Both the position numbers and the translations under genes were made by a program. Source: Glaesserella australis (GTDB lineage: Bacteria; Pseudomonadota; Gammaproteobacteria; Enterobacterales; Pasteurellaceae). Taken from it: a DNA stretch of 64,000 nucleotides. Positions within the stretch are counted from its first letter, which is position 1; each line of letters begins with the position of its first letter. Positions 7,469-17,388 of this stretch are shown here, one piece after another. Where the stretch lies: the NCBI RefSeq assembly GCF_003260095.1, contig NZ_PTPX01000020.1, positions 22,617 to 86,616 on the forward strand, written 5' to 3'. The notes below the pieces were generated by a model that made no database searches, was not told the DNA's origin, and saw only the letters and a program-made list of their open reading frames with translations.

Positions 7469-9541
7469 TTAAATTCCTATAGCTACATAATATGTGCGAC
7501 CAACATCACCTGTTGCAAAAGACGAGAATCCTGTACTGGAGACATTTGCGACTCTTGTGTCTCTACCTGCCCCTGTTTTAGAATGAGAAAGCATAAAAAT
7601 CTTAGATGGAAATGCTATTGGAAACTTAACAGTTTGCGAGTCCGACCATCCCCATTGTAGAATCAGTCCATTCGGCAATTTAGTCCAACCGTTATCAGAC
7701 AACGACTGTGTATAACCTTGCTCACCAGCATTCGGCCATCTAGTCGCTGTTGCAGGAACCCCTGTCACCTGACTCCATGGATGACTGTGCGTTGATGGTG
7801 TAAAGGTTGCTGGCTTATTTCTCACTTCACTCCAATCTGCCCCGTCAATGCGTTTCCAAGCAGTCCACGCACTATTCAAACGTCCCCGCACATACTTATT
7901 TTTACTTCCGTAAGTTGTATATTCTTGTTGTACCCCATAGGCAGACAGAGACACAATTAGAGAACCAGATTGTGCTTCTGGATAATTCCTTGCAGATGTC
8001 GCATTAATATCAGCGTTTTGCCCATAAATCCCTGGAATCATGACATCATTTAGATTAGATGTAGCTAATAATTTCTGGCAGAAATTTTCAACGCCTTCTT
8101 TCAATCCCAACCAAGTTCTAATAGCAGCTGGATTGTTACAATATCGAGTATAATTGTCATTTGAGTTATTCACCCTAAAGGCAATTGCCCCTTGAATACG
8201 TGTTTCGTCTTGATAAGTTGCTCGAAATAATCGTCCAAGAACATCACCTGCAGCATCACGTTTAACGTACGTATTTGCCGTTGCATCAACTGCACCATCT
8301 GTATCAAGTACCACTGTGCCCGCTTTTGCAGGGATATACACATCAAATGCACCTTGCGTCCAAAACTTCCATCTTTTATCAGGTAAAGCTTCAAGGCGGC
8401 TGTCCCAGTTACCCGCACTACCTTGACGTTTAATGTTAATACCCCCATAACCATTGTTAGAAACGGACACGCCTAAATATTGACCATTGAACGTTAAAAT
8501 AGAACCTGCTAAGGTTAAAGGGTTGTTTCTAATATCTTGCCAATCTGCTCCGTCAATCCGAATCCAAGGTTTAATGGAATTACCACTATAATAGTTACGC
8601 AAATACATCTGATTAGCGTGCGTAAAGATTAATTGAGCATGAGCATGATGCGATTTAAGCGATAAAACTGTACCATAAGAATATGCACCAGCAGGTAGCT
8701 GTTCCCCTGTTTTATTATGATAAGAGGCGACACTGTTTCCTGTTGTCAACAGGCTATCAATCTGGTCAGCATTTTTACCAACATTATCCACAACGATGCT
8801 GTCGTTATCTAATAATAGAGTTCCGTCTTTTCTAGGTACTAAAACACGACGTACAACTCTCTCACCAGTATCAGCTAAAACAATAGCTGCCATGTGGTTT
8901 TCTGACGTTGGAGCGGTCTCCCAGCGTACACTTTCACCCGTGTTGTTGTATGTTCGAACGCTAGAATAACCACCACTTTTAATTAAGAGATTACCCGTCA
9001 TCGTATCGCCTGACTTCGATACACGACTATTTGCGTTATCATTCGCTTGATTAGCCGTCCGTTGAGCCGCATCTGCTGCACTCTTTGCTTCAACGCCTTT
9101 GTCGTAGGCTGTTTTTGCTGCTTTTGAAGATGCTACGGTCGTCTGCGAAGTAGAATCAACGGCATCGCTAATACTGGTTTTATCAACTTTTTTGTTTAGA
9201 CCATTTGTGATATCTAACTTATTTTGAGCAACCTGCTGAGCAAGAACCTTAGCACCAGCCGCACTAAATGCTAAATTAGCCGAACCAATGCCAGTATCTG
9301 CGGTCAACCGAGATTGGAAGTAAGCCTTTATCGCTTCAGACAATTGATTTGTTGCAGATGGATTAGGTTGCATATTTGCCAATGCAAGTATCTGTTTATG
9401 CTCTTCAAATGTTGATTGCAATATATCTTGCACATCATTTAACCATACAGCGGTGACAACAGTTCCTAAAGTACCTGTTGCAGGATTACCGTCTTGGAAT
9501 CGTCCGCTATTGGACGCAATATTTGGTAGTTTTTGTCTCAT
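7469..9541 (-). CDS. S: Tail fibre protein (Mu gpS position)
   Basis: A 690-residue receptor-binding fibre. The N-terminal 80 residues (RQKLPNIASNSGRFQDGNP... AVWLNDVQDILQ) form the baseplate-attachment segment shared by phage fibres. A helical region around residues 130-175 is Ala/Lys-rich. Several DGADW and WKRIDGADW segments (near 330 and 568) mark repeated knob-like domains, and the last 75 residues, from PNGLILQWGW, match the common fibre tip domain. C-terminal end YYVAIGI. No inverted repeats or invertase flank it, so host-range switching by inversion, as in Mu, is not expected. Confidence 0.88.
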   Translation of the reverse strand: MRQKLPNIASNSGRFQDGNPATGTLGTVVTAVWLNDVQDILQSTFEEHKQILALANMQPNPSATNQLSEAIKAYFQSRLTADTGIGSANLAFSAAGAKVLAQQVAQNKLDITNGLNKKVDKTSISDAVDSTSQTTVASSKAAKTAYDKGVEAKSAADAAQRTANQANDNANSRVSKSGDTMTGNLLIKSGGYSSVRTYNNTGESVRWETAPTSENHMAAIVLADTGERVVRRVLVPRKDGTLLLDNDSIVVDNVGKNADQIDSLLTTGNSVASYHNKTGEQLPAGAYSYGTVLSLKSHHAHAQLIFTHANQMYLRNYYSGNSIKPWIRIDGADWQDIRNNPLTLAGSILTFNGQYLGVSVSNNGYGGINIKRQGSAGNWDSRLEALPDKRWKFWTQGAFDVYIPAKAGTVVLDTDGAVDATANTYVKRDAAGDVLGRLFRATYQDETRIQGAIAFRVNNSNDNYTRYCNNPAAIRTWLGLKEGVENFCQKLLATSNLNDVMIPGIYGQNADINATSARNYPEAQSGSLIVSLSAYGVQQEYTTYGSKNKYVRGRLNSAWTAWKRIDGADWSEVRNKPATFTPSTHSHPWSQVTGVPATATRWPNAGEQGYTQSLSDNGWTKLPNGLILQWGWSDSQTVKFPIAFPSKIFMLSHSKTGAGRDTRVANVSSTGFSSFATGDVGRTYYVAIGI

Positions 9542-9547
9542 ATCTTT

Positions 9548-10129
9548 CTACTTATAAGCAAAATAACAATAAGTGTGGGCTGGTTTTAAATCTTTAAAAA
9601 ATTCTTCAAGAATACGATCACCGAAGTCCGTTAACCGCTCTCCAGCACATGATTGCCCAGCGCGAAAACGAGTGATATTGTCATCGGCATTTGTGACAGT
9701 TACACGCCACATATACCCCAAATGTTCTCTAGGGGAATTTTGAATAGGAATATCACCCGCATTCGGAAGGTCATTTTGAAGATGGGAAAATTCTTTAATT
9801 TCAATGCGATAGCCAATAGATTCAGCAATTTGTTTAAAATAAGGAATAGAAAGTCCGCCTATTGCATTGAGCTGTATAATCACTTTTCTAACTCTATCGC
9901 TGTAACTTTTGCTCAAGTCAGTGGTTATGCCACAGATTCTCTCCCAATCTGCAAGCATACTTCCTGATTTTTCAGGTTCAATCACATTTAACACTTGCTC
10001 TGCACTGCGTTGTAATACTTCAAAGACATTCCCATCTACTTCACATTGCGCTACAAAACGTTCACCATTGCGGTCATACGAAATAGGTGGATATAAATTC
10101 TTTAAAACATCAGAATAAGATTTATTCAT
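9548..10129 (-). CDS. Baseplate-to-fibre protein, Mu gp48 (DUF2313) family
   Basis: A 193-residue protein starting MNKSYSDVLKNLYPPISYD. The motif LADWERICGI near residue 75 is typical of the gp48/YmfQ family, which sits at the edge of the baseplate between gp47 and the fibre. The start at 10129 overlaps the gp47 stop (TAATG); a longer in-frame extension into gp47 has no ribosome site. Ends TYCYFAYK. Confidence 0.85.
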   Translation of the reverse strand: MNKSYSDVLKNLYPPISYDRNGERFVAQCEVDGNVFEVLQRSAEQVLNVIEPEKSGSMLADWERICGITTDLSKSYSDRVRKVIIQLNAIGGLSIPYFKQIAESIGYRIEIKEFSHLQNDLPNAGDIPIQNSPREHLGYMWRVTVTNADDNITRFRAGQSCAGERLTDFGDRILEEFFKDLKPAHTYCYFAYK

Positions 10130-11193
10130 TATGGCATTTCCGTGACATTCACATTCCCTAAACGAAACCACTCAATATTACGAACAATATCAGCTTGCAG
10201 ATTAGTACTTGGGGATAAAATATTTCTATCAACAACACCAATAAGGTCACTGACAATAGCTTCACATTGAGAAATAATTAAAGGATCTGCTGGTGAAATC
10301 TGATTAAAGTAATGTGTCAATGCAGCTTTAATTTCTGTGGTGATTGAACTTAAACTTGCACCCCTAAGCTTTACTTTTATTTCAAAATCAACTCGTCGAG
10401 CAGTTGGTTTCACTACCTTAGCTTCTCTTGCTGTGACAGGTCTCACATCATCAATATATGCTTGAGCTCTAGCTACCGTCTCATCACTAGGCAAATCACC
10501 ATTACTTGTTACTGCAATATCAACTGTTCCTAATCCACGACGCAAGGGATAAACAAATGCGGCTTCAACGCCATCAACATCTAATGCCCATTCTTTATAA
10601 TCATACCTATTCCCACCTGCTGGCGGTCGTCGAATACGATTTAGTAGTCTCTCCAATAGAGAAGCATCCGTCTCCGCATCAGTTCCACCAACAATATCCC
10701 TTAAAACACAACTCGTTTTAACACCCACAGGTGCAGACATAAAGTTGGCATTTTGTGGCTGAATAATATTATATTTTGCCCCTGTCGATAGCGCTTTTAC
10801 TCGTAAAACAAGGCTATCATTGCTTGAAATACGACCTTCATTGATTATCTCGTAGAAGCGACCATCATCAGTAACAACTTGAGCTCCGCTTTTAATCACA
10901 GAACCGACTTGTCCAAAAATCTGCAATCCCAAACCACTTGCGTAAGTTGCTTGGCGACGTCGAATACCTCGTAACGCCGCGTGCTTCTCTAAAAATTCTG
11001 TATCTGCAGTATCTGGGAAAAATTGCTTAATAATCCATTTTTGATGTGCATATAACCCTTCGGCAGCAGCAGCTAAACTACTGGCTCGGGCATAGTTATC
11101 AGAATCGACAGAAATGTCCGCATCAGGTTGAAATGACACAACATCCCTTAAAATAGCTTGCCTGATCTCATTTAATGATGGTGTTAAAAACAT
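10129..11193 (-). CDS. Baseplate protein J-like, Mu gp47
   Basis: A 354-residue wedge protein of contractile-tail baseplates. It starts MFLTPSLNEIRQAILRDV, has the family run of helices ending FLEKHAALRGIRRRQAT near residue 70, and GGTDAETDASLLERLLNRIRRPPAGGNRYDYKEWALDVDG-type region around residues 167-207, the strongest signature of the gpJ/gp47 family. Preceded by gp46 with 11 bases between and overlapping gp48. Confidence 0.92.
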   Translation of the reverse strand: MFLTPSLNEIRQAILRDVVSFQPDADISVDSDNYARASSLAAAAEGLYAHQKWIIKQFFPDTADTEFLEKHAALRGIRRRQATYASGLGLQIFGQVGSVIKSGAQVVTDDGRFYEIINEGRISSNDSLVLRVKALSTGAKYNIIQPQNANFMSAPVGVKTSCVLRDIVGGTDAETDASLLERLLNRIRRPPAGGNRYDYKEWALDVDGVEAAFVYPLRRGLGTVDIAVTSNGDLPSDETVARAQAYIDDVRPVTAREAKVVKPTARRVDFEIKVKLRGASLSSITTEIKAALTHYFNQISPADPLIISQCEAIVSDLIGVVDRNILSPSTNLQADIVRNIEWFRLGNVNVTEMP

Positions 11194-11204
11194 TTAAACC
11201 CCTT

Positions 11205-11555
11205 TTAAATCACTTTTACCGCATGTTCAAACGAGAATGTCTCTCCCCGAGCATCTGTAACATGAATATGTAAAATAAGAGAGCCATTTTTAGGTTGTGT
11301 ATACTCAACGCGAATGGATTCAGCTCGTCCATCGTCAACTAGGGGTTGTAACGCTTCTTCTGCATACTGCTGAGCCAAAAAACCTACACGGCTTAAATCT
11401 TTCTCACGTGTAATAAGATGGAGTAGAGAGCCTACACGCCCGTCTGCCCACCACGAGCCTAAAGGAGTTGTAAGTCTGATATACACCGCATTTTGCAAGG
11501 TGTGAATGTGTTCACTTGTGTAGTCCCGAGTGAGCGGGCTGATCTCTCTATCCAT
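11205..11555 (-). CDS. Baseplate protein, Mu gp46 (gpW/gp25-like)
   Basis: A 116-residue protein starting MDREISPLTRDY, with TPLGSWWADGRVGSLLHLI near residue 28 as in Mu gp46. The family N-terminus supports ATG 11555, although an open frame extends further upstream. There is no good ribosome site, and the predicted start of the late transcript falls within a base or two of this ATG (see promoter 11562-11607), so the gene may be read from a leaderless message. Confidence 0.85.
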   Translation of the reverse strand: MDREISPLTRDYTSEHIHTLQNAVYIRLTTPLGSWWADGRVGSLLHLITREKDLSRVGFLAQQYAEEALQPLVDDGRAESIRVEYTQPKNGSLILHIHVTDARGETFSFEHAVKVI

Positions 11556-11561
11556 AATCCA

Positions 11562-11607
11562 ATAATAGAGAGAAAAGAGAAAGGAATAGAGTGGCAAGAC
11601 TTCAACG
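11562..11607 (-). promoter_or_regulatory. Late promoter candidate before gp46
   Basis: Minus-strand activator motif GTTGAAGTCTTGCCACTC within 11588-11607, then exactly 24 bases after TTGCCA a -10 box TATTAT (11567-11562). The same motif and spacing occur at 23493-23538 and 31425-31470. No usual -35 box, as expected of a Mor/C-dependent promoter. Confidence 0.7.
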
Positions 11608-11657
11608 TTGCGAGCGGTTCAATAAGACAATTTTTTGTCATATCTCACCGCTATTTA

Positions 11658-12311
11658 TTAAACATTCGGCATCCCGCGTCCATCATTTTGATGTGTATGA
11701 TTTTTCAGTGATACAGTACCTGCTTTCACATCACCATCAGTCGAAAAACTCCCACCAGATTGAATAACAGAGCCACTAAAACTTGCACCATCACCGCCTT
11801 GAACAGCCATACCGCCATTACCATTGATTTTCCCTTGAGCAGTAAAGACTTGATCGGTTTCAAGTTTTGGCGTCTTAAAACTTGCTCCATGACTTGCCGA
11901 AACTTCATAGGTTTGACAGTTTATTTTAAGGGTATCACAGTCAATTTCAACTAAACGACCATTTTTTAAAATAATGGTTGAGCCACTTGAATCATAAATT
12001 GCGACTTCACCATCGTTCAGCCCTTTAACTCTAAAAGTCCCATTCTCTGTCGCAATAACAATAGCATGGCTTGTTTTACCCCCTAAAGGCAAAATAACCG
12101 CTTGAGTGCCACTAGGTGGGACAGAAGTGTAGCCAAATTGCTGTATTAATTCCGCATCTTGTAGGGTTTCATCAGCCAACCCAGAAACCTGAACAAGCTG
12201 AATGTTTGGTGTACTTTTCACCAGATTTAATACCCCCCTAAATGCTGAACGAGCACTTTGTTGAGCATTCTCAATAACCTGTTTAGTTTGTTTAGCTAAT
12301 TTACGCATCAT
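11658..12311 (-). CDS. Baseplate spike, Mu gp45
   Basis: A 217-residue gpV/gp45-like spike assembly protein. The central OB-like region contains QFGYTSVPPSGTQAVILPLGGKTSHAI near residues 69-95, the family hallmark, followed by a beta-helical C-terminus with Gly/Asn-rich strands (INGNGGMAVQGGDG) ending in SLKNHTHQNDGRG, a metal-binding-like HTH motif usual for spike tips. Two adjacent ATG codons (12311, 12308); the second is better spaced from GGGAG. Overlaps gpP by 11 bases. Confidence 0.9.
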   Translation of the reverse strand: MMRKLAKQTKQVIENAQQSARSAFRGVLNLVKSTPNIQLVQVSGLADETLQDAELIQQFGYTSVPPSGTQAVILPLGGKTSHAIVIATENGTFRVKGLNDGEVAIYDSSGSTIILKNGRLVEIDCDTLKINCQTYEVSASHGASFKTPKLETDQVFTAQGKINGNGGMAVQGGDGASFSGSVIQSGGSFSTDGDVKAGTVSLKNHTHQNDGRGMPNV

Positions 12312-13428
12312 CTAACTCCCAAGAACCTACAATTTCAGCTTCCTGTTTACGCCCTTTACTTTTTTTACCTTTTCGCTTACGTGCTTTTTCTGCTTTTGCT
12401 TTATAAGCATCAGGTGTCCAGATACCATCTTGTTTAAGTCGTAATTCTGTTTGCGTACCACCATGGCGACTTAACATAAATCGACGCCCCATTAAAAAGA
12501 AAATGGCATCAATATCATACTCTTCGCAAATCACATGTATACGTTGCCCTGGTTGCCATAAGATACCATCTCGCGTTTTATGGTCGGGCACAGTAATTGA
12601 CAAATCAAAGGACTCCAACTGCCAATCGGAGATCTGCTTCTTCGCTTGCTTTTTCAAGGACGCCAAATCATCAACATCACTTAACACTACCGTTTTTGGC
12701 TTATAAAGATTTAACTCAGGATTTTTATAAACCCACTTAAAATCATGTTTAGCATCATCAATATCTCTTCCATGTTTTTGAGCTAAGAAAGTGACTTCAG
12801 AATAACTTTGTGATACATCAAAAGACAAAGATGCTTCAGTAAAATTATTTCGACTATCATCACTAACTTGCACGCATAATGTCGCCACAGGTGGGCTAGA
12901 ATAATCTGCACCACCTACAATTAATGTGCCATTAGGTTCAAACCAACAATGCAACCCAGCAGAGTTTGCGCAACGAATAATGGCATCCCAAGCTGTTTCC
13001 CCCACATCAATATCAACTTTATCTAGTTTAGGATTATTTTCGGCTTTGAGTGTGATCTCTTTTATGCCTAAAGGTGTGGCGATTTTCTTAACAGCATCTA
13101 ATACCGAAAGCCCCTTAACATTTGTAATAGGCGCAGAGCAATCTAATAATACAGATGCTAAATCTCGCCCGTTTAAAGTATAAGAACGCCCACCCTTACT
13201 GATTCTATGCTGAGTTGTATCCACAATGCCTGTTAAGACAACTTGTCCATTGATTTTCACCAAGGCTTTTTTTCCCGAAAAGTTAGGTAAGACTTGCATT
13301 TCACTTGATTTACCTAAATCAAATGAAAAGCTATCCGCAGGAATTAAAAAATCGCTATCAATATCGTAGCTTTTCCAGTTTTTATGCTGTTTCCCATCAA
13401 TTTCAACGATAATCTCATTTTCAATCAT
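12301..13428 (-). CDS. P: Baseplate hub protein, Mu gpP (gp44)
   Basis: A 375-residue hub protein of the gpD/VgrG-like family. The N-terminus MIENEIIVEIDGKQHKNWKS and the segment YTLNGRDLASVLLDC near residue 82 are typical of Mu gpP, as is the C-terminal RLKQDGIWTPDAYK followed by a Lys/Arg-rich tail (KARKRKGKKSKGRKQ). It lies between DNA circulation protein N and spike gp45, the Mu order. Confidence 0.9.
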   Translation of the reverse strand: MIENEIIVEIDGKQHKNWKSYDIDSDFLIPADSFSFDLGKSSEMQVLPNFSGKKALVKINGQVVLTGIVDTTQHRISKGGRSYTLNGRDLASVLLDCSAPITNVKGLSVLDAVKKIATPLGIKEITLKAENNPKLDKVDIDVGETAWDAIIRCANSAGLHCWFEPNGTLIVGGADYSSPPVATLCVQVSDDSRNNFTEASLSFDVSQSYSEVTFLAQKHGRDIDDAKHDFKWVYKNPELNLYKPKTVVLSDVDDLASLKKQAKKQISDWQLESFDLSITVPDHKTRDGILWQPGQRIHVICEEYDIDAIFFLMGRRFMLSRHGGTQTELRLKQDGIWTPDAYKAKAEKARKRKGKKSKGRKQEAEIVGSWELDDA

Positions 13429-13434
13429 AGCTGC

Positions 13435-14790
13435 TTATCTCGAATAACAGTTTAGTAAAGTGCCCGAAGCAATAAAATTGCTATTACGGATTTGTGGATT
13501 TAACCGCAGCAACTCATCATAGCGAGTATGATCGCCATAGAAATCATGCGCAATTTGCTGAAGCGTTCCGTTAAAGCCAACTTCTTTAATAATTAATGGT
13601 GGTTTTTGATTGATTGCAGTAATTGCAATCTGCATGAGTTCTCCTGCCATATTTCGTAGACTTTCGCCTAATTGATAGGTTGCAGTATAAAGCCCGTTAT
13701 TTGGAGCACTCACTAACGCTTCTAACTGTTCAGCGTTTTCCAAGGCTCGAATCTCATTTAAACTCTCAACAATCATTAAACGAGACTGTTGTGTGATAAA
13801 TTCAATTTCATTTGGCGTTAAATCGTGCGAGAACGATTCAATAATATCCACCGCGACTTTAGTAATAGTAGCGCACGCAAGCAGATGTAAGACACACTTA
13901 AGACTTTGTACATCTCTTGTAGATAAACGAGTCGCAATAGCAGAGCCTTGTCTCTCTTTAACCGCAAAAAACTGAGACGCAGATTTAATCCGCTGAGCTT
14001 GACCCGTAGTCAGCATTTTCGGAATGCTTAAGACCTGTTGGAGCTCACGTTTAATTTCACTGAATTCGGCTTTAATACCCAGTACGGAGTGAAATCTTTT
14101 TTTTGTCACATAATCATCAATTAAAGACTTAAATAAATTTAATGCAGATAAATTTTGAGATTTAAAATCATCCAGCGTAACACCAAGTGGTAAGTAATGG
14201 TTTTGCGGATCAAATTCAAAAATCGCGCCTAATTGCTCAAAACAACCAAAGACAGCGCCCCATTGAGCCAAAATACGTGATTTTTTATGACGAGATGCCG
14301 CAATAACATCCATAATTTGCCCCCACCAATCCAGCATATTGGCAATAAATGAGTCCAGCAAAATAAAAAATTGGTCCAGTTTTGACAATAAACTATGCTC
14401 AAACACAAAAATAGGCTGCATAGGCGTTGATTCTGAAAATGTTAAATCTAAGGTAACGTAATTCACATTTTCTGCATCATGGCGCAAATTTGCCGAAACT
14501 AACAACATATTCGGCATACGCCCGCGAATAGGATGAACTAATACATCAGCCCCTTTTTGCTGAATGACCGCCAGTAATTTCTGATAATCCGCGTAATAAT
14601 TTCGACCAAAACAAATCGCTTGTAACTTAACCGACTGGGCATTAATACCCATATCTTCTAAATCTGCACCATTCACAAAAGGATAGTCATGTTGGACAAT
14701 GGCACGATCAAAGACATCATCCACACTAATCACATCAAAGAGAACGCCTTTGTACATAGCTTGCTGTACAGGTATAGCCCAATTATTCAT
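13435..14790 (-). CDS. N: DNA circulation/tail protein, Mu gpN (gp43)
   Basis: A 451-residue tail protein. The N-terminal half carries VQQAMYKGVLFDVISVDDVFDRAIVQHDYPFVNG-type sequence (residues 8-40), the conserved N domain; the C-terminus IAHDFYGDHTRYDELLRLNPQIRNSNFI is a LysM-like segment usual in this family. ATG 14790, behind GGGG, is preferred over the overlapping GTG at 14796. Its upstream neighbour is the tape measure gene, whose stop overlaps the leader. Confidence 0.9.
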   Translation of the reverse strand: MNNWAIPVQQAMYKGVLFDVISVDDVFDRAIVQHDYPFVNGADLEDMGINAQSVKLQAICFGRNYYADYQKLLAVIQQKGADVLVHPIRGRMPNMLLVSANLRHDAENVNYVTLDLTFSESTPMQPIFVFEHSLLSKLDQFFILLDSFIANMLDWWGQIMDVIAASRHKKSRILAQWGAVFGCFEQLGAIFEFDPQNHYLPLGVTLDDFKSQNLSALNLFKSLIDDYVTKKRFHSVLGIKAEFSEIKRELQQVLSIPKMLTTGQAQRIKSASQFFAVKERQGSAIATRLSTRDVQSLKCVLHLLACATITKVAVDIIESFSHDLTPNEIEFITQQSRLMIVESLNEIRALENAEQLEALVSAPNNGLYTATYQLGESLRNMAGELMQIAITAINQKPPLIIKEVGFNGTLQQIAHDFYGDHTRYDELLRLNPQIRNSNFIASGTLLNCYSR

Positions 14791-14792
14791 GA

Positions 14793-17342
14793 TCACCCCA
14801 TTCTTTTATTAAAACTAAATAATCTCTCAGAAACCTGCTCGGTTAACATCCTGCCATCAACTTCGACGACTATATGATTCGCAATCGTATGAGATTGAGA
14901 TGCAAGCCCCATCTCTAATGCACTAGAAATGGATTGCCCAAACGCCGCAAAATCTGCTTGATAAGTCGCAAGCACATTTTCTACCGCATTCACCTTAGGT
15001 TTTAATTCACCTGAAATAACACCTTGCAAATTCATCCCCATATCCATAACCGACTTCATTGCTTGGCTTGCAAAACTATGCTGCTTAGATGTCTCTGTAC
15101 TAGGTGGCAAAGGTTGTCTGAATTCAGATGCATACTTAGGTGGTAAGACATTAGGTAGTAACGGTTGCTTAATTTGAGGTACACGCTTAGAAGCAATATC
15201 AGGTCTTGAAGCTTCTTGAATAAGCGTTTCATTCCTGCTTATACGCTGCTGAGCTTGGGAAGGGCTTAATGTCCCTTGCTTTTCTCTTTCCTGTGCAATC
15301 TTGTTGTCATTCAAACGATCTGCAATCACATAAGCACCATGATAATTATGCTGTGGCTTAATCCCACCCATTGCTGTATTGCCGTAGGTAAATACCGAAG
15401 GCTTATAACTATGTTGCTGCTCTCTAAATTTTTTCTCTGCATCCGCTCGCTTTTCTTTCTCAGCTTCCTGCCTTGCCATATAAGGCACAAAACCTTCTGC
15501 TGCACCGTATAAACCTAAACCGACACTCGCTAAAGAACCAAAACTCAATGCTCTAGCAGCAACACTTCCCCCTGTGGATACACCAGCAGCACTTGTCGTT
15601 GCAGTGGTTGTTGTTTTAAAGATATTCTTAGCGAAATTCCCAAGCCCTTTTGGATTTTTACCTGCCAACAAATCAAGCACGCTTGAAGCAGCCAATGCAG
15701 CTCCAAAAGCAAAAACAGCATCTTTTGCACCGACTAAAAATTGGGTTAAATTTGGATATTCGTTTCCATATTTAACAAGCTGTTCGCTTAATGCCCCTAA
15801 CACATCATTGACTTTCTCAAAATTCTGCATTTGAGCAAACTCAGTAGTATTTTTTAGTGATTCAACTTTATGAGCCGCCGTATCTCGTACGACAGCATGG
15901 GATGTTTCTGTTGCACCTTCACTTTCGTCAATACTTTTTTCTACCTTGTCTCCAAGCGCAATATTATTGCGCATAGCAACAAGAGCCATCACGGCTTGTC
16001 TATCGGAAATAACTTGCCCAATAGCAGATGCTTCAATTAAATCTGTCATCTGATTTAATAGCTTTTGTTGCTCTTCGCCTTTAGCATTTTTGATACGCTC
16101 TTGCAACCCTTTGTACTTGTCATTGTTGCCCACCGTATCTTCAATTACCGACATGAACGCTTCAAGCGAGTTTTGTCCCTTACCCTTGTAATGCTCCATG
16201 GACTTCATATAGTCAATTTTACGGGTCTTACCATCTTTGCCTTTATATTCAAGCCCTTCTATCCGTTTGGTTGTTTCGGTAGCAGTAATTTTACCCAACA
16301 GGTTAACAAGGTTATTTCCTGCTTCATCACTTGTTCCAGCAGTAACTCGCGCCTGTTGGTTAGCGACAAGTAAAGTCTTAAAACCGTCTAATCCAGTCAA
16401 ACCGATAGACTTTGCCGCAGCCATTTGTTGTGGTAACCAACGAGCCATATCTGCAAGTTCAAAATTTCCCGCTTGCCCTGCGGCAACAGCCATATCTAAT
16501 ACTCGACCAATATCGCCTTCTGCAATGCCAAACTGTTGCATGGCAGAAATCGCAATTTGTGCCATATCTTCAGGCGTTGCGCCTGTTGCGACAGAGCCTT
16601 TTTGCAATGTAGGTAAGAGATTCATCGCGGTTTCTGTCGAGACTGCTCCAGATGCAAGCAATTTGTCCAAGGATGCAAGGGCATCTTCTTTTGTTCCACC
16701 ACCAACTGTCACCGCTTTTTGCACCGCGTCGAACAACTCTTTTTTGCCCGAAATTCGACCTTGAACATCACGATCCGAAAACGCTGTATTTGACACCATA
16801 GCTAGACGACGGTCGAAATCCATTTGATTACGAGCAGGTTCTCTCACCACCATTGCCCCAGCAGCAACACCAGCCCCAACGCTCATCAAACCACGACCAA
16901 CACTTGCAGCCTTATCCCCAAAGCTAGATTTTCCAAGCTCCGCATTTAACTCTTTGATACGTTGTTTTGTTTGCTCAGAGGCACGACGTAGCTCATTTTG
17001 TGATGCCACACCAGACCGTTTCAACTGCTCATAAGCCGCACGAGTTTGACCAATTTCCTGCTGTATCGCATTTTCCGAACGAACCCCCAAGGTTTCTCTT
17101 GCTCTTGCTACATCAGTTGCAGTCTTCCTTGCATTGCGGTAAGCCTGTTCGATTCGTTTTTGTGAGGATTGTGTAGCCGTTGCGACTTTTTCAGCCGCAT
17201 TAACCTGAGCTTGACTGCTACTTTGCGCAGATTGCTCAGCATCTTTAAACGCCTTCTCGGTTGCTTTTCCAACCTTACTAATCACTTGACTTGCATTATC
17301 TTTCGCATTGAGTTCAAGCTGAACCTTCATCTCTTTTGCCAT
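14793..17342 (-). CDS. Tail tape measure protein (Mu gp42)
   Basis: An 849-residue protein with a long Ala/Gln/Lys-rich coiled-coil N-terminus (residues 1-150), the conserved TIGR01760-type core from about residue 165 (NQMDFDRRLAMVSNTAF, GGTKEDALASLDKLLASGAVS, GNFELADMARWLPQQMAAAKS), hydrophobic segments near 540-620 and a flexible Pro/Gln-rich C-terminal third. It sets tail length and passes with DNA on infection. Encoded just after the frameshifted chaperone, the universal tail order. Confidence 0.92.
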   Translation of the reverse strand: MAKEMKVQLELNAKDNASQVISKVGKATEKAFKDAEQSAQSSSQAQVNAAEKVATATQSSQKRIEQAYRNARKTATDVARARETLGVRSENAIQQEIGQTRAAYEQLKRSGVASQNELRRASEQTKQRIKELNAELGKSSFGDKAASVGRGLMSVGAGVAAGAMVVREPARNQMDFDRRLAMVSNTAFSDRDVQGRISGKKELFDAVQKAVTVGGGTKEDALASLDKLLASGAVSTETAMNLLPTLQKGSVATGATPEDMAQIAISAMQQFGIAEGDIGRVLDMAVAAGQAGNFELADMARWLPQQMAAAKSIGLTGLDGFKTLLVANQQARVTAGTSDEAGNNLVNLLGKITATETTKRIEGLEYKGKDGKTRKIDYMKSMEHYKGKGQNSLEAFMSVIEDTVGNNDKYKGLQERIKNAKGEEQQKLLNQMTDLIEASAIGQVISDRQAVMALVAMRNNIALGDKVEKSIDESEGATETSHAVVRDTAAHKVESLKNTTEFAQMQNFEKVNDVLGALSEQLVKYGNEYPNLTQFLVGAKDAVFAFGAALAASSVLDLLAGKNPKGLGNFAKNIFKTTTTATTSAAGVSTGGSVAARALSFGSLASVGLGLYGAAEGFVPYMARQEAEKEKRADAEKKFREQQHSYKPSVFTYGNTAMGGIKPQHNYHGAYVIADRLNDNKIAQEREKQGTLSPSQAQQRISRNETLIQEASRPDIASKRVPQIKQPLLPNVLPPKYASEFRQPLPPSTETSKQHSFASQAMKSVMDMGMNLQGVISGELKPKVNAVENVLATYQADFAAFGQSISSALEMGLASQSHTIANHIVVEVDGRMLTEQVSERLFSFNKRMG

Positions 17343-17388
17343 ATTTAAACTCGTTTTAAACCTTATTTAATACCAATAAAAAAGGGGC

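Noticed and set aside
7469..9541. Invertible fibre segment as in Mu G
   Set aside because: No invertase gene, no flanking inverted repeats and only one fibre/assembly pair.
16237..16764. Long open frame on the plus strand within the tape measure gene
   Set aside because: It is antisense to a clearly homologous phage gene, has no ribosome site and reads as the mirror of its codon use.
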